A stretch of DNA of 35,060 bases, from NCBI GenBank assembly GCA_019510095.1, contig JAEKLB010000060.1, positions 1-35,060 of the forward strand, read 5' to 3'. Within the stretch, counting starts at the first letter, position 1. Every line of letters starts with the position of its first letter. The DNA is from Acidobacteriota bacterium (GTDB lineage Bacteria; Actinomycetota; Acidimicrobiia; Acidimicrobiales; CADCSY01). The notes below the pieces were generated by a model that did not search any database, had not been told where the DNA came from, and was given only the letters and a program-made list of their open reading frames with translations. Position numbers and translations under genes: made by a program. Positions 1 to 8,157 of this stretch are shown piece after piece.

Positions 1-1
1 C

Positions 2-295
2 GTGCGCGCCGGCGCCGGGGTGCAGGTGAAGACCCTCGACGCCCTGGCGGCCGGGGCATGGGTGGTCGGCACCAGCGCCGCCTTCCGCGGCCTCGAGGTG
101 ACCGAGCCAACGATCCGCGTCGCCGACGAGCCAGCGGAGTTCGCCGCTGCCGTCGACGAGCTGCTCGGCGATCAGCGGACGATGGGGCCCTGCCAGGCCG
201 CCCTGGCCTGGTCCGCTCCCCGGCGGGCGCGCTTCGATGCCGCTGTGGCTGATGCCGTCGCTGAGGCCGTCACTCCCAGCGTGCGCTCCAGCTGA
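2..295 (+). CDS. GT4-type glycosyltransferase, C-terminal fragment (5' end outside window)
   Basis: This is the last ~97 residues of a group 1 (GT4) glycosyltransferase that begins before the window. The visible part begins with GAGVQVKTLDALAAGAWVV, the stretch of GT-B enzymes that binds the nucleotide-sugar phosphate, followed by TSAAFRGLEV and a final helical segment that closes the fold. GT4 enzymes transfer a sugar from an activated donor to a lipid-linked or growing glycan at the cytoplasmic face. It converges with the sugar transferase at 296-1717 with no base between the two stop codons, and the next kilobases are polysaccharide genes, so a role in the same polymer is likely. Donor and acceptor cannot be read from the fragment. 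Confidence 0.85.
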   Translation: MRAGAGVQVKTLDALAAGAWVVGTSAAFRGLEVTEPTIRVADEPAEFAAAVDELLGDQRTMGPCQAALAWSAPRRARFDAAVADAVAEAVTPSVRSS

Positions 296-1717
296 TCAAT
301 AGGCGCCATGACCGCTGACCACGGCCGGGATGGTCCGGGCCAGGAGCGTCAGGTCGGTGGTCAATGACCAGTTGTCGACGTAGTACAGGTCGTCGCGGGT
401 GTAACGCTCGAACGAGGCATCGCTGCGCCCGTGCACCTGCCACATCCCAGTGATCCCGGGCCGGACACGAAGCCGGGCTCGCAGCTCGGGGCTCCACGCG
501 GCGAGCTCGCCGGGAAGCGCGGGTCGGGGGCCGACCAGGCTCATCTCGCCCCGGATGACGTTCAGCAGCTGCGGGAGCTCGTCCAGCGACTTGCGCCGCA
601 GGAAGCGCCCGAAGCGCGTGACCCGTGGATCGTCGCGGAGCTTGAACAGCGGCCCGTCGGCCTCGTTGCGGGCCCGAAGGGATTCGAGCTGCCCCTCGGC
701 GTCGGCCACCATCGTGCGGAACTTCCACACCTGGAACATCCGGCCGTCCTTGCCGATTCGATCCTGGCGAAAGAAGACCGGGCCTGGGCTGTCGAGCCGG
801 ATGCGGATGCTGACCACCAGCCATATGGGGGCCAGGAGGACAACGCCGGTGGTGGCGACGACGAGGTCGAAGGCGCGCTTTGCCAACGCCCGCCAGCCGC
901 CGAGCCGGCGGGGCTCGAGATAGATGATCGGCGACCGGCCGAGGAGCCGGACGGAGAGCCGCTCCGCGGAGATGTCGCGGAGCGGCGACGAGAGCTCGAC
1001 GTGGACCCCTTCGTTCAAGAGCTCGCGTGCGATTCGGTTGGTCAGGCGGATGTTCGTGGAGGAAGCGGCCACGATGACGCTGTCGGCCCCGGTGGCACGA
1101 ACGAGGTCGAGCGTGGCGGAGGGCCCGGCTCGATCTTCGACGATGCCCAGCACGACGTAGCCGAACCTCGGATCGTCGTTGAGCATCTCGGCCAGCTCGG
1201 TGGCCTCGGCGTTCGATCCCACAATGACCACGGAGCGAAGCATGCGCCTCCCCCGGCGCAGGTGATCGAACACGACTCGCGCGATGTGCCGTTCGACGAC
1301 GAGGAGGCCGGTCGTCTCGACGAGCGCCAACACGAGCCACGCACGCGAGACCGTCAACCGGAGGGCGTACCCGGTGGCGGCCATCACGCCGACGGCCGAG
1401 ACAGCGGCATGGGCGAGGCGGCGGAGCTCCTCGGCTCGCCGCTCGATGAAGCGGGTGCTGTAGAGCCGCCCTCGTGCGAAGAGGAACAGCCACACGGGGA
1501 GGGCAACGAGGCCGAGCACGAGGTGGTCGCGCCGAGCCCTCCACACGTCGGCCCCGATCAGCTCGGCACGGGTGAGGAATGCCAGGAGCAGCCCGGTGGC
1601 CACAGTGGCCGCGTCGGTGGCAACCAGGGCGGCCTTGGCCATCCGGCGCCATCGCTTGGGGGGGGCCGAAGGCACGGCAGCCACGCCGACAGCAGCGGGC
1701 CGGGTGAGGGTCTGCAT
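296..1717 (-). CDS. Exopolysaccharide polyprenyl-phosphate sugar phosphotransferase (initiating transferase)
   Basis: The 473-residue protein transfers a sugar-1-phosphate to undecaprenyl phosphate, the first step of surface-polysaccharide synthesis, in the inner membrane. The N-terminal half has about four hydrophobic segments and then a nucleotide-binding-like fold (SVVIVGSNAEATELAEML). After a further membrane segment comes the bacterial sugar transferase domain, with FFRQDRIGKDGRMFQVWKFR, DELPQLLNVIRGEMSLVGPR and RPGITGMWQV, all hallmarks of the WbaP/PglC-type family. I chose the ATG at 1717 because AGGAGG lies about 11 bases upstream and the protein there opens with a basic N-terminus; reading further upstream in this frame gives non-protein-like sequence. 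It is transcribed away from the tandem GT2 genes. The exact sugar is unknown. Confidence 0.93.
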   Translation of the reverse strand: MQTLTRPAAVGVAAVPSAPPKRWRRMAKAALVATDAATVATGLLLAFLTRAELIGADVWRARRDHLVLGLVALPVWLFLFARGRLYSTRFIERRAEELRRLAHAAVSAVGVMAATGYALRLTVSRAWLVLALVETTGLLVVERHIARVVFDHLRRGRRMLRSVVIVGSNAEATELAEMLNDDPRFGYVVLGIVEDRAGPSATLDLVRATGADSVIVAASSTNIRLTNRIARELLNEGVHVELSSPLRDISAERLSVRLLGRSPIIYLEPRRLGGWRALAKRAFDLVVATTGVVLLAPIWLVVSIRIRLDSPGPVFFRQDRIGKDGRMFQVWKFRTMVADAEGQLESLRARNEADGPLFKLRDDPRVTRFGRFLRRKSLDELPQLLNVIRGEMSLVGPRPALPGELAAWSPELRARLRVRPGITGMWQVHGRSDASFERYTRDDLYYVDNWSLTTDLTLLARTIPAVVSGHGAY

Positions 1718-2032
1718 CGCTGGGCGCCTCCTGTCGCTCCGGTCCCGGTGACTAGTTCGAACGGGCCATACCCCATGGGCGCCGAAACCGACCATGCGCA
1801 GGTGCCCACCGTGGCCCGGGAACGGCAGACGAGGAAACGGCGGGGTCGGCATGGAATGGGCCGGATCAGGGGATCTCTGGCTCGGGACGACCACTCCGGG
1901 CGTCGGCCCGCGCCACCGTGACCCGAGCGAAGGATCCATGCCACGAGTTGCCGTCATCGTGCTCGACAGCCATCGCCGGACTGAGCTCGCCGACCGCCCG
2001 GACCTGGACCGCGCCGCCGAGGCCGTCGTCCG
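1718..2032. other. Divergent intergenic region between sugar transferase and GT2 genes
   Basis: This 315-bp region separates divergently transcribed polysaccharide genes and presumably holds both promoters. On the minus side an AGGAGG ribosome-binding site precedes the ATG at 1717. An 8-bp palindrome GTTCGAAC lies at 1755-1762, too short to call an operator. On the plus side AAGGA precedes a small ATG reading frame at 1938. I see no convincing -35/-10 pair, long repeat or RNA gene. Confidence 0.5.
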
Positions 2033-2036
2033 GTGA
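1938..2036 (+). CDS. Possible 32-residue leader or gene remnant upstream of GT2
   Basis: A short frame opens at an ATG with a good AAGGA Shine-Dalgarno 5-8 bases upstream and ends at a TGA that overlaps the GTG start of the GT2 gene (GTGA), the arrangement seen at the other junctions of this operon. The peptide begins MPRVAVIVLD, resembling the first beta strand of a GT2 enzyme, but has no DXD or other domain. It may be a translated leader that couples translation to the GT2 gene, a remnant of a third GT2 copy, or chance. I favour leader or remnant, without proof. Confidence 0.3.
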   Translation: MPRVAVIVLDSHRRTELADRPDLDRAAEAVVR

Positions 2037-3013
2037 GGGATTTCGACGTCACGGCCGTCGTGCCGACCAGGGATCGGCGCGACGTCCTCGTCCAGGCCCT
2101 GCGATCCATCGCCCGCCAGGACGATGTGCGAGTCGAGGTCATCGTCGTGGACGAAGGCTCGACCGACGGGACCGCCGAGATGGTGACTGCCCTCGGCGAT
2201 CCCAGCGTGACGTTGGTGCGCCACGATCGTGCCCACCCCGTCGGTGCGGCCCGGAACGCCGGCATCGAGCGGGCCTCGGCCCCTTGGGTCGCGTTCTGCG
2301 ACGACGACGACCTCTGGGCGCCCAGCAAGCTCGCTGCCCAGCTCGCTGCCTTGTCGGCCACGGGCCACGATTGGTGTTGCACCGGCGCGGTCTCGGTCGA
2401 CCGCGAGCTGCACGTCATCGGGCACCATCGCCTGCCGCCGACCGACGACGTGGCCGGCATGCTCGAGGCGACGTGTTGCATCCCAGCCGGTGGTTCGTCG
2501 GTGGTCGTGCGCACAGCTCTGGCTCGACGGCTCGGCGGTTTCGACAGCGAGCTCCGGGCGTGCGAGGACTGGGACATGTGGTGCCGGGTGGCGCTGCAGT
2601 CGCCACTCGCGCGCGTCGACCACCCATTGGTGGCCTACCGCGTCTGGCCCGGCTCGCTGTCGACGGATCCCCGCCTCATGCGCGTGTACCAAGAACTGGT
2701 CGTCAGCCGCTATCGCACCTCGGATCTCGACGAGACCGAGCGGCGGCAGGCAGACCTCGCCCTCGAGCAGTACCTGATCCGCTTCCTGCTGCGGCAGGGC
2801 CGCTCCGTCGACGCGGCGCGGGCGTTCGCGTCCGTGGCGGTTCGCCACCGCCTCCCGACCCACCTCGCCTACGCGGTGGCGGCCATGATCGACGTGCGCC
2901 GCACGGCGACCTGGTTCGACCGGCGCGAACGTGAGGCCGTGCCAGCAGCCTGGGCGGCCGAGGCCCAGGCGTGGATCGACGACCTCGCCACCGTCCAGGG
3001 CTTGCCAGCGTGA
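2033..3013 (+). CDS. GT2 family glycosyltransferase (first of tandem pair)
   Basis: The 326-residue protein has a GT-A fold of family GT2, which inverts a nucleotide-sugar bond onto a lipid-linked glycan in the cytoplasm. The N-terminal strand reads VTAVVPTRDRRD, followed by VVDEGSTDGT, GAARNAG and FCDDDDLWAP, the last holding the metal-binding DXD. CEDWDMWCRVAL and VAYRVWPGS lie in the acceptor half. The canonical DDGS of the donor site is DEGS here, a conservative change. The GTG start is set by the start of the fold and the overlap with the small frame upstream. It overlaps the next gene by 4 bases and is clearly paralogous to it over the whole length. Specificity is unknown. Confidence 0.9.
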   Translation: MRDFDVTAVVPTRDRRDVLVQALRSIARQDDVRVEVIVVDEGSTDGTAEMVTALGDPSVTLVRHDRAHPVGAARNAGIERASAPWVAFCDDDDLWAPSKLAAQLAALSATGHDWCCTGAVSVDRELHVIGHHRLPPTDDVAGMLEATCCIPAGGSSVVVRTALARRLGGFDSELRACEDWDMWCRVALQSPLARVDHPLVAYRVWPGSLSTDPRLMRVYQELVVSRYRTSDLDETERRQADLALEQYLIRFLLRQGRSVDAARAFASVAVRHRLPTHLAYAVAAMIDVRRTATWFDRREREAVPAAWAAEAQAWIDDLATVQGLPA

Positions 3014-3981
3014 CCCACCGGCGCGACGTCACCGTCATCGTGCCCACCAGGGACAGGGCGGCCGTCCTCCCGGCGACGATCAAGGCCGTGTTGGCGCAGC
3101 GCGACATCGACCTCGCCCTGATCGTCGTCGACGATGGGTCGACAGATGCGACGCCCGCGGTACTCAGTGCTTTCGCCAACCGGGTTGCAGTGGTCCGGCA
3201 CGCCACGCCCCAACGGGTGGGCGCCGCCCGGAATGCCGGTCTGGCGAGGGCCAACACCACCTGGGTGGCGTTCTGCGACGACGACGACCTCTGGGCGCCG
3301 GACAAGCTCGCCTCGCAGCTCGACGCCATGGCGGCAACAGGAGCGACGTGGAGCTGCACCGGTCAGGTCGACGTGAACGCCGGCCTCGAGGTCATCGCCC
3401 ACAAGCGGCCGCCGGCCTCGGGTGATCTCTTCCCCTCCCTCCTGCTCGACAACGTCGTGCCCGGCGGGGGCTCGTCGGTGGTCGCAGCGACGAGGCTCGT
3501 CCACGACGTCGGTGGGTTCGACCCGACGCTGCGTTCCTCGGAGGACTGGGAGCTCTGGCAACGTCTGGCCGAGCGGGCACCGGTCGCCGCCGTCGACCGG
3601 CCGCTGGTGGCGTACCGGGTCTGGCCGCCCGCCCTGTCGAGCGATGTCGACACCATGCGCACGAGCCGGCGGATGGTGCTGGAGCGACGGGCGGCCGAGA
3701 TCGCCGGGCGCGGACTGCAGTCCGATGACCTCGACTACGAGCGCTTTCTCGCCAAGCAGCTTCTTCGCACGGACCGCCGCTGGCGCGCGGCGGCGACCTA
3801 CCTCGGCATGGCCGCTCATGGCCATCCAACGCAACTGGCGCGTGCCGTGGGGGCGGTGGCGCTCCCCGGGCTCACGAACGCCTTCGGTGCCCGCCGGGCC
3901 CGTGCCGCCGTCCCCGCGGCGTGGCTCGCCGAGGTGGCGCCATGGCTGGACTCGGCGCGGATGGCCCTGGTCGGCACATGA
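3010..3981 (+). CDS. GT2 family glycosyltransferase (second of tandem pair)
   Basis: A 323-residue GT2 enzyme, paralogous to its upstream neighbour. It starts VTVIVPTRDRAAVLP, has the canonical VVDDGSTDAT donor motif, GAARNAG, FCDDDDLWAP with DXD, and SEDWELWQRLAE further on. The C-terminal ~100 residues are helical and also shared with the neighbour. I chose GTG 3010, which overlaps the preceding TGA (GTGA), rather than an ATG 39 bases upstream, because it places the first beta strand at the N-terminus as in the paralogue. Its stop overlaps the flippase start (ATGA). Two similar transferases in tandem would be expected to add related sugars in sequence; this is inference. Confidence 0.9.
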   Translation: MTHRRDVTVIVPTRDRAAVLPATIKAVLAQRDIDLALIVVDDGSTDATPAVLSAFANRVAVVRHATPQRVGAARNAGLARANTTWVAFCDDDDLWAPDKLASQLDAMAATGATWSCTGQVDVNAGLEVIAHKRPPASGDLFPSLLLDNVVPGGGSSVVAATRLVHDVGGFDPTLRSSEDWELWQRLAERAPVAAVDRPLVAYRVWPPALSSDVDTMRTSRRMVLERRAAEIAGRGLQSDDLDYERFLAKQLLRTDRRWRAAATYLGMAAHGHPTQLARAVGAVALPGLTNAFGARRARAAVPAAWLAEVAPWLDSARMALVGT

Positions 3982-5495
3982 CGTCGCCCGACCTCGGCGC
4001 CGGCACGGAGCGGGCCTCGATCGGCGAGGGGATGAGCTTCGCTGCCCTGTCGTTCACCCTGACCGCGGCGGTCTTCGCCGTCAACGCCGTCGTCACGTCG
4101 AGGATCTATGGCGTCGAGGTCATCGGCCAGTACGCCCTCGCCTGCGCCCCTTGGCTCACGCTCATCAGCTTCTCGACCATCACCGAGCAGGTGCCATTCG
4201 TGAAGCGGCTCGCGGTGCTGCCCATCGGGAGCCGCCGAGCAGGGGCGCTGCTGGTCGCCGTGCTCACCTTCTCGGCCGCGCTGACCACGGTGATGGCGGT
4301 GCCGATCCTGTTGCTGGGCGCGGTCGCGCTGCGCGGGCCGATCCACCAGCCGGGACTGGTCCTGCCGGCGGTGGTCATCGTGCTGGGCTATGTCGCCATC
4401 GAGAATCCTTCATGGAACCTCGACTCCGTGCTGTCTGGCTTCCGGGCCGGGCGAGAGCTCTTCTGGGCCCGCATGACCCAGGCGGTGTCGATGTTGGTCG
4501 CCGCGGTGGCCCTCCGGCCGTTCGTGCCCACGGTGTGGGGCATGACGTTGGCGACGTTGGTCTCCTTCGCGGCGTCGTTCGCGGTGCGAGTCGGCTTCGT
4601 GATGCGGTTCACGACGGTGCGGCTCTCCCCTGCCGAGCTGCGCGAGGCCTTCGGCGAGCTGCCGGCGATCCTCCGGTACGCCGTGCGCCTGCTCCCCGGC
4701 CGAGTCGCCGCCTCCGTCACCGACCAGGCCGGGACCTGGATCCTCGGCGCCGTCGTGCCGGTCGCCGGAGTCGGTGCCTTCTCGCGGGCGTCGTCGCTCA
4801 CCGCTCGTCTGGATGACGTCGCCTTCCGCGTTGGCGAGATCCTCTTCCCGGCCCTCGTCGAGCACACCAACGACAGCAACGAGGAGGCCCACGAGCAGCT
4901 GCTCGTCGGCACCCTGCGCGTGGTCGGGGCGGTCATGTTCCTCATCGTTGCCACCGCTGGCGGCGCGTCGTTCGGGGTGATGCAGGTCTTCGGTCGCGGC
5001 TTCGACCAGGCCGGCAACGTGCTGACGATCCTCCTGGCTGCCGGCGTCGTGAACATCGTCAGTGGCCTCATGGGCTACGGGATCCTGGCTTGGGACCGTC
5101 CCGGGCTGCTGGCACTGATCTCGGTCGTCCAGGCGATCATCGTGCTCGCACTGATGGGGGCAACGGCCTCGACCTTTCACGGCGAGGGAATCGCCTTCGC
5201 CCTTCTCATGGGCGGGCTGTTCAACTTGGCGGCCAAGCTGATGGCCCTTCGCCGCTGCGGCTTGTCCAGCGGAGCGACCCGGGCGTTGGCGACCAACCTC
5301 CTTGCCCTGTGCGCCGTCACTGTCGTGGGCTTCGTCGCCGCCCGCCTCGTCGACAGCGCGCTCCCCGGCGTCCCCGGCACGGCCGTCGCCGGCGCGGCAG
5401 GCGCTGCCGCCTATGCCGCTGCCGCCTACGCCTTCGGTGTGGTCAGGCGGGAGGAGTGGCGCCAGGTCCGGCGGCGGCTGCCGGGCGGGTCGTGA
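3978..5495 (+). CDS. Wzx/MOP-type polysaccharide flippase
   Basis: The 505-residue integral membrane protein has about 12-14 hydrophobic segments spread over its length and the layout of the MOP superfamily (Wzx, oligosaccharide flippase). It opens with SFTLTAAVFAVNAVVTSRIYGVEVIGQYALA, in pieces typical of a Wzx first helix pair in which an R-x-YG loop precedes a conserved GQY segment. Such proteins flip undecaprenyl-linked oligosaccharides across the cytoplasmic membrane. The ATG at 3978 overlaps the stop of the GT2 gene, so it is translated in the same operon. The 3' end overlaps the convergent GT4 gene by 53 bases. The repeat unit carried cannot be deduced. Confidence 0.87.
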   Translation: MTSPDLGAGTERASIGEGMSFAALSFTLTAAVFAVNAVVTSRIYGVEVIGQYALACAPWLTLISFSTITEQVPFVKRLAVLPIGSRRAGALLVAVLTFSAALTTVMAVPILLLGAVALRGPIHQPGLVLPAVVIVLGYVAIENPSWNLDSVLSGFRAGRELFWARMTQAVSMLVAAVALRPFVPTVWGMTLATLVSFAASFAVRVGFVMRFTTVRLSPAELREAFGELPAILRYAVRLLPGRVAASVTDQAGTWILGAVVPVAGVGAFSRASSLTARLDDVAFRVGEILFPALVEHTNDSNEEAHEQLLVGTLRVVGAVMFLIVATAGGASFGVMQVFGRGFDQAGNVLTILLAAGVVNIVSGLMGYGILAWDRPGLLALISVVQAIIVLALMGATASTFHGEGIAFALLMGGLFNLAAKLMALRRCGLSSGATRALATNLLALCAVTVVGFVAARLVDSALPGVPGTAVAGAAGAAAYAAAAYAFGVVRREEWRQVRRRLPGGS

Positions 5496-6717
5496 CATCG
5501 AGGAGGAGCTCCCGGAGCTGGGCGGCGCATGGCGCCAGCTCGAAGTCCTGCTGCACCCGGCGTCGCCCGGCCTGCCCGGCAGCGTGGCGCGCCTCGGGAC
5601 TGGTGACGTAGGCGTCGATGGCCTCGGCCAGCAGGTCGGCGCGCCCCGGTGTCACCAAGGCCCCCGACCGGCCGTGCTCGACGAGCTCCGGGATGCCGGC
5701 GATGCGGCTGGTCACGACGGGCAGACCGCTCGCCATCGCCTCCATGAGCACGACCGGGATGCCCTCCTCGAAGCTGGGGAGGCAGAACACGTCGACCTCG
5801 TCGTAGTGGCGGCGGATCTCGTCCTGGCCGACCGATCCCACGAACCTGACGCGGTCGGCGACGGCAAGTCGCTCAGCGATGCGACCGAGGGCGTCGCGCT
5901 CCGGCCCGGAGCCCACCAGCCTCAGCCGTACGTCGCGGCCCTGATCGAGGAGGAGGCGCAGGGCGTGCAGCAGGATTGGGATGCCCTTGACCGGATCAAG
6001 TCGCCCCACGGTGAGGAGCTCGACAGGGCCGGTGCGATGACGGCGGTCGACCGGCACGAAACAGGCGGTGTCGATGCCGCAGTGCACGACGGGAAGCCGT
6101 CCCCACGAGTCGCCGGGCACCAGCTTGAGCAGCTGCGTACGGGTGAACTCACTGATGCACACGACGAGATCGGCATCGGACGTCTTGCCGACGAGGTCGT
6201 GACCGCGCACGTTGGAGTACTCGCTCGAGCCGTGCATCGTGAAGCTCCATGTGTGCCGCTCGCCAGGTGCCATGACGTTCGCCCAGCGCGCCCACAAGCG
6301 AGCAACGTCGCAGCCGACGTTGGCGAAGTGAGCGTGCACGTGGTGGACACCGTCGGGCTCGAGCAGGCGCCACAGCAACGCTGCTTCGGCGCAGTAGAAG
6401 CACTGCCAGACCTTGGCCCGCGCGCCCGGACCGGCCCGCGAGAGCGAGAACCGCACCAGCGCGGCGAACGAGCTCGGATGCCGGACGACATCAAGGGCGC
6501 CGCGCCACAACGCCGAGGCGGACGGTGGCAGCACCGTCGCCGTCGTGCGCTGCGCCTCGCGGTCGGCCTCGCTCAGGATGGCGCTGGGGTCGGTCGGCCG
6601 TATGGCGACCGTGCGCAGTCCGAGGCCCTGCCGTCGGAGCTCCTCGACCTCCCGTTGGATGAAGGTGTGGGAGATGTAGGGATAGCGGCTGACGAGGTAC
6701 GCGATCGGCTCGGTCAT
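5443..6717 (-). CDS. GT4 family glycosyltransferase
   Basis: The 424-residue protein has a complete GT-B fold. The N-terminal acceptor domain begins MTEPIAYLVSRYPYISHTFI and contains HVHAHFANVG; the C-terminal donor domain has LLTVGRLDPVKGI, LVGSGPERDAL and the E-x7-E motif within FEEGIPVVLMEAMASGLPVV. GT4 enzymes of this type retain the anomeric configuration and act on lipid-linked glycans at the cytoplasmic face. The ATG at 6717 overlaps the stop of the upstream ligase gene (ATGA), indicating coupled translation. The gene converges with the flippase and their 3' ends overlap by 53 bases. Sugar specificity is not visible. Confidence 0.92.
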   Translation of the reverse strand: MTEPIAYLVSRYPYISHTFIQREVEELRRQGLGLRTVAIRPTDPSAILSEADREAQRTTATVLPPSASALWRGALDVVRHPSSFAALVRFSLSRAGPGARAKVWQCFYCAEAALLWRLLEPDGVHHVHAHFANVGCDVARLWARWANVMAPGERHTWSFTMHGSSEYSNVRGHDLVGKTSDADLVVCISEFTRTQLLKLVPGDSWGRLPVVHCGIDTACFVPVDRRHRTGPVELLTVGRLDPVKGIPILLHALRLLLDQGRDVRLRLVGSGPERDALGRIAERLAVADRVRFVGSVGQDEIRRHYDEVDVFCLPSFEEGIPVVLMEAMASGLPVVTSRIAGIPELVEHGRSGALVTPGRADLLAEAIDAYVTSPEARHAAGQAGRRRVQQDFELAPCAAQLRELLLDVTTRPAAAAGPGATPPA

Positions 6718-8150
6718 GCCGGGTGCGGCTGCTCGATTGGCGCGCTCAGGTGCCCGATCGACGCCACGCCTGCCCACGCCCAGAGCAGCAGGTTCGGGAA
6801 GGGGTACGAGAGCGGGCCGAAGCTGGCGACGATCGCCCACTGGAGGAACACGGCGACCAGCCCGAGCCGCCAGGGGTCGAGATCGGCCGGTCCGCGACGA
6901 AGGATCCCGCCGGCGATCGCCGAGCCCAGTGCGAGCAGCCACAACGTCACCCCGACAAGGCCGAGCTCGGCGGCGTGGGAGAGCAGGACGTTGTGGATCT
7001 GGATGCCGCCGACGGTGTTGGTGAGCGGATAGTCGGCGCCCTGTTGCAGGTAGGTGTGGTTGACCTGCAGCCACCGCTGCCAGCCGACGCCGAAGAGCGG
7101 GTGGTCCTCCACCGCTCGGATGGCCGCCGCGTCCGTGGCGTATCGCTCCCACACCGGGCTCGCGTCCTGGGTTCGGGCCGACACCTTGCTGTGGAAGTCG
7201 GGCACGAAGGCCAGCGCCGCGCCCAACGCCAGCAAACCGACGAGGGCGGCCGGAAGGATCAACCGCCGCGTCGTCGAGCTCAGCAGCATGGCGACCACCG
7301 AGGCCACAACGGTCCCCAGCCACACCGCTCGAGTGAGGGTCAGAAGGGTGCCGAAGAGGCACACACCGAGCACTGCGGCGGCCCCGATGCGGGCCCAGCG
7401 GGCGCGCCACGTGACGATCGCCACGGCGGCGGCCACTGCGCAGCCGTACATCGCCAGGCCATCGGCGACGGCCTCGACGAAGGGCCCGCGAGCCCGTCCG
7501 AAGTGGATGCCGACCGACGGATCGAGGATGTACCTCGGCCAGACGAGCGAGCTCAGGTGGAGCGTCTCGGCGAGGGCCGTGAGGCCGAGATAGGCGCCCA
7601 TGATCACCAACCCGACGAGGAGCGCGTTGCGGGCGCGGGGGGTGCCGAAGACGATCGGGGCGAGGGCGAACACCAGCATGGGTACCAGCGCGAAGCGGTC
7701 GAGCAGCGTGAAGAAGCCGTTGCCGGTCGTCAACGTGCCGGCTTGCAGGGCGTTGACCGTGCCGTAGGCGGCGGCCAGGGCGAGAGCCACGTGGGTGGGG
7801 CGCCACACGATCCGGCGCGTCACCGTTGCTCCCGGCAGGCGGAGCAACAGGGCTGCGCCGGCGGCCAACAGCAGGAGGCGATCGGGCGGCACCGGCAGGC
7901 CGAGCCTCCCGGTCTGGCCGGACACGGCAGTCGCCAGAAGGGCCAGGACGACCCACGTCGAAGGGGCGAGCCACACAGCCAGGTAGGCAACGGCGGCGAC
8001 GGCGATGACGCAGAGCGCAGCCACCAGCACCGGGGGCCGGGTGGTGACCAGCGCGCCAAGGAAGCCCGCAATGACGACGGCGGTTCCGGTGGCGGCGATC
8101 GACCGGACGGAGGGGGCGCGCAGTGGGCGTTCCCAGACAGCAGCGGTCAC
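6714..8150 (-). CDS. O-antigen ligase / polymerase-like membrane protein
   Basis: The 478-residue protein has roughly a dozen hydrophobic segments and a large periplasmic-side loop. TLTRAVWLGTVVASV and, after the loop, DHPLFGVGWQRWLQ and IHNVLLSHAAELGLVG match the Wzy_C/O-antigen-ligase layout, with the conserved arginine and histidine of that loop. Family members polymerise or ligate undecaprenyl-linked glycans outside the cytoplasmic membrane. In a Gram-positive-type actinobacterium a polymerase role (Wzy) is more likely than lipid A ligation; this is inference. Start is GTG 8150, seven bases from the stop of the Wzz-like gene, and the stop overlaps the downstream GT4 start. Confidence 0.85.
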   Translation of the reverse strand: MTAAVWERPLRAPSVRSIAATGTAVVIAGFLGALVTTRPPVLVAALCVIAVAAVAYLAVWLAPSTWVVLALLATAVSGQTGRLGLPVPPDRLLLLAAGAALLLRLPGATVTRRIVWRPTHVALALAAAYGTVNALQAGTLTTGNGFFTLLDRFALVPMLVFALAPIVFGTPRARNALLVGLVIMGAYLGLTALAETLHLSSLVWPRYILDPSVGIHFGRARGPFVEAVADGLAMYGCAVAAAVAIVTWRARWARIGAAAVLGVCLFGTLLTLTRAVWLGTVVASVVAMLLSSTTRRLILPAALVGLLALGAALAFVPDFHSKVSARTQDASPVWERYATDAAAIRAVEDHPLFGVGWQRWLQVNHTYLQQGADYPLTNTVGGIQIHNVLLSHAAELGLVGVTLWLLALGSAIAGGILRRGPADLDPWRLGLVAVFLQWAIVASFGPLSYPFPNLLLWAWAGVASIGHLSAPIEQPHPA

Positions 8151-8157
8151 GGGCCCG

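Noticed and set aside
1755-1762. GTTCGAAC palindrome as a LexA-type operator
   Set aside because: The actinobacterial LexA box needs two half-sites separated by four bases; only an 8-bp palindrome is present.
4410-5498. Minus-strand open frame (362 codons) opposite the flippase
   Set aside because: Composition is that of a complementary frame (Gly, Arg, His, Gln) with no recognisable domain.
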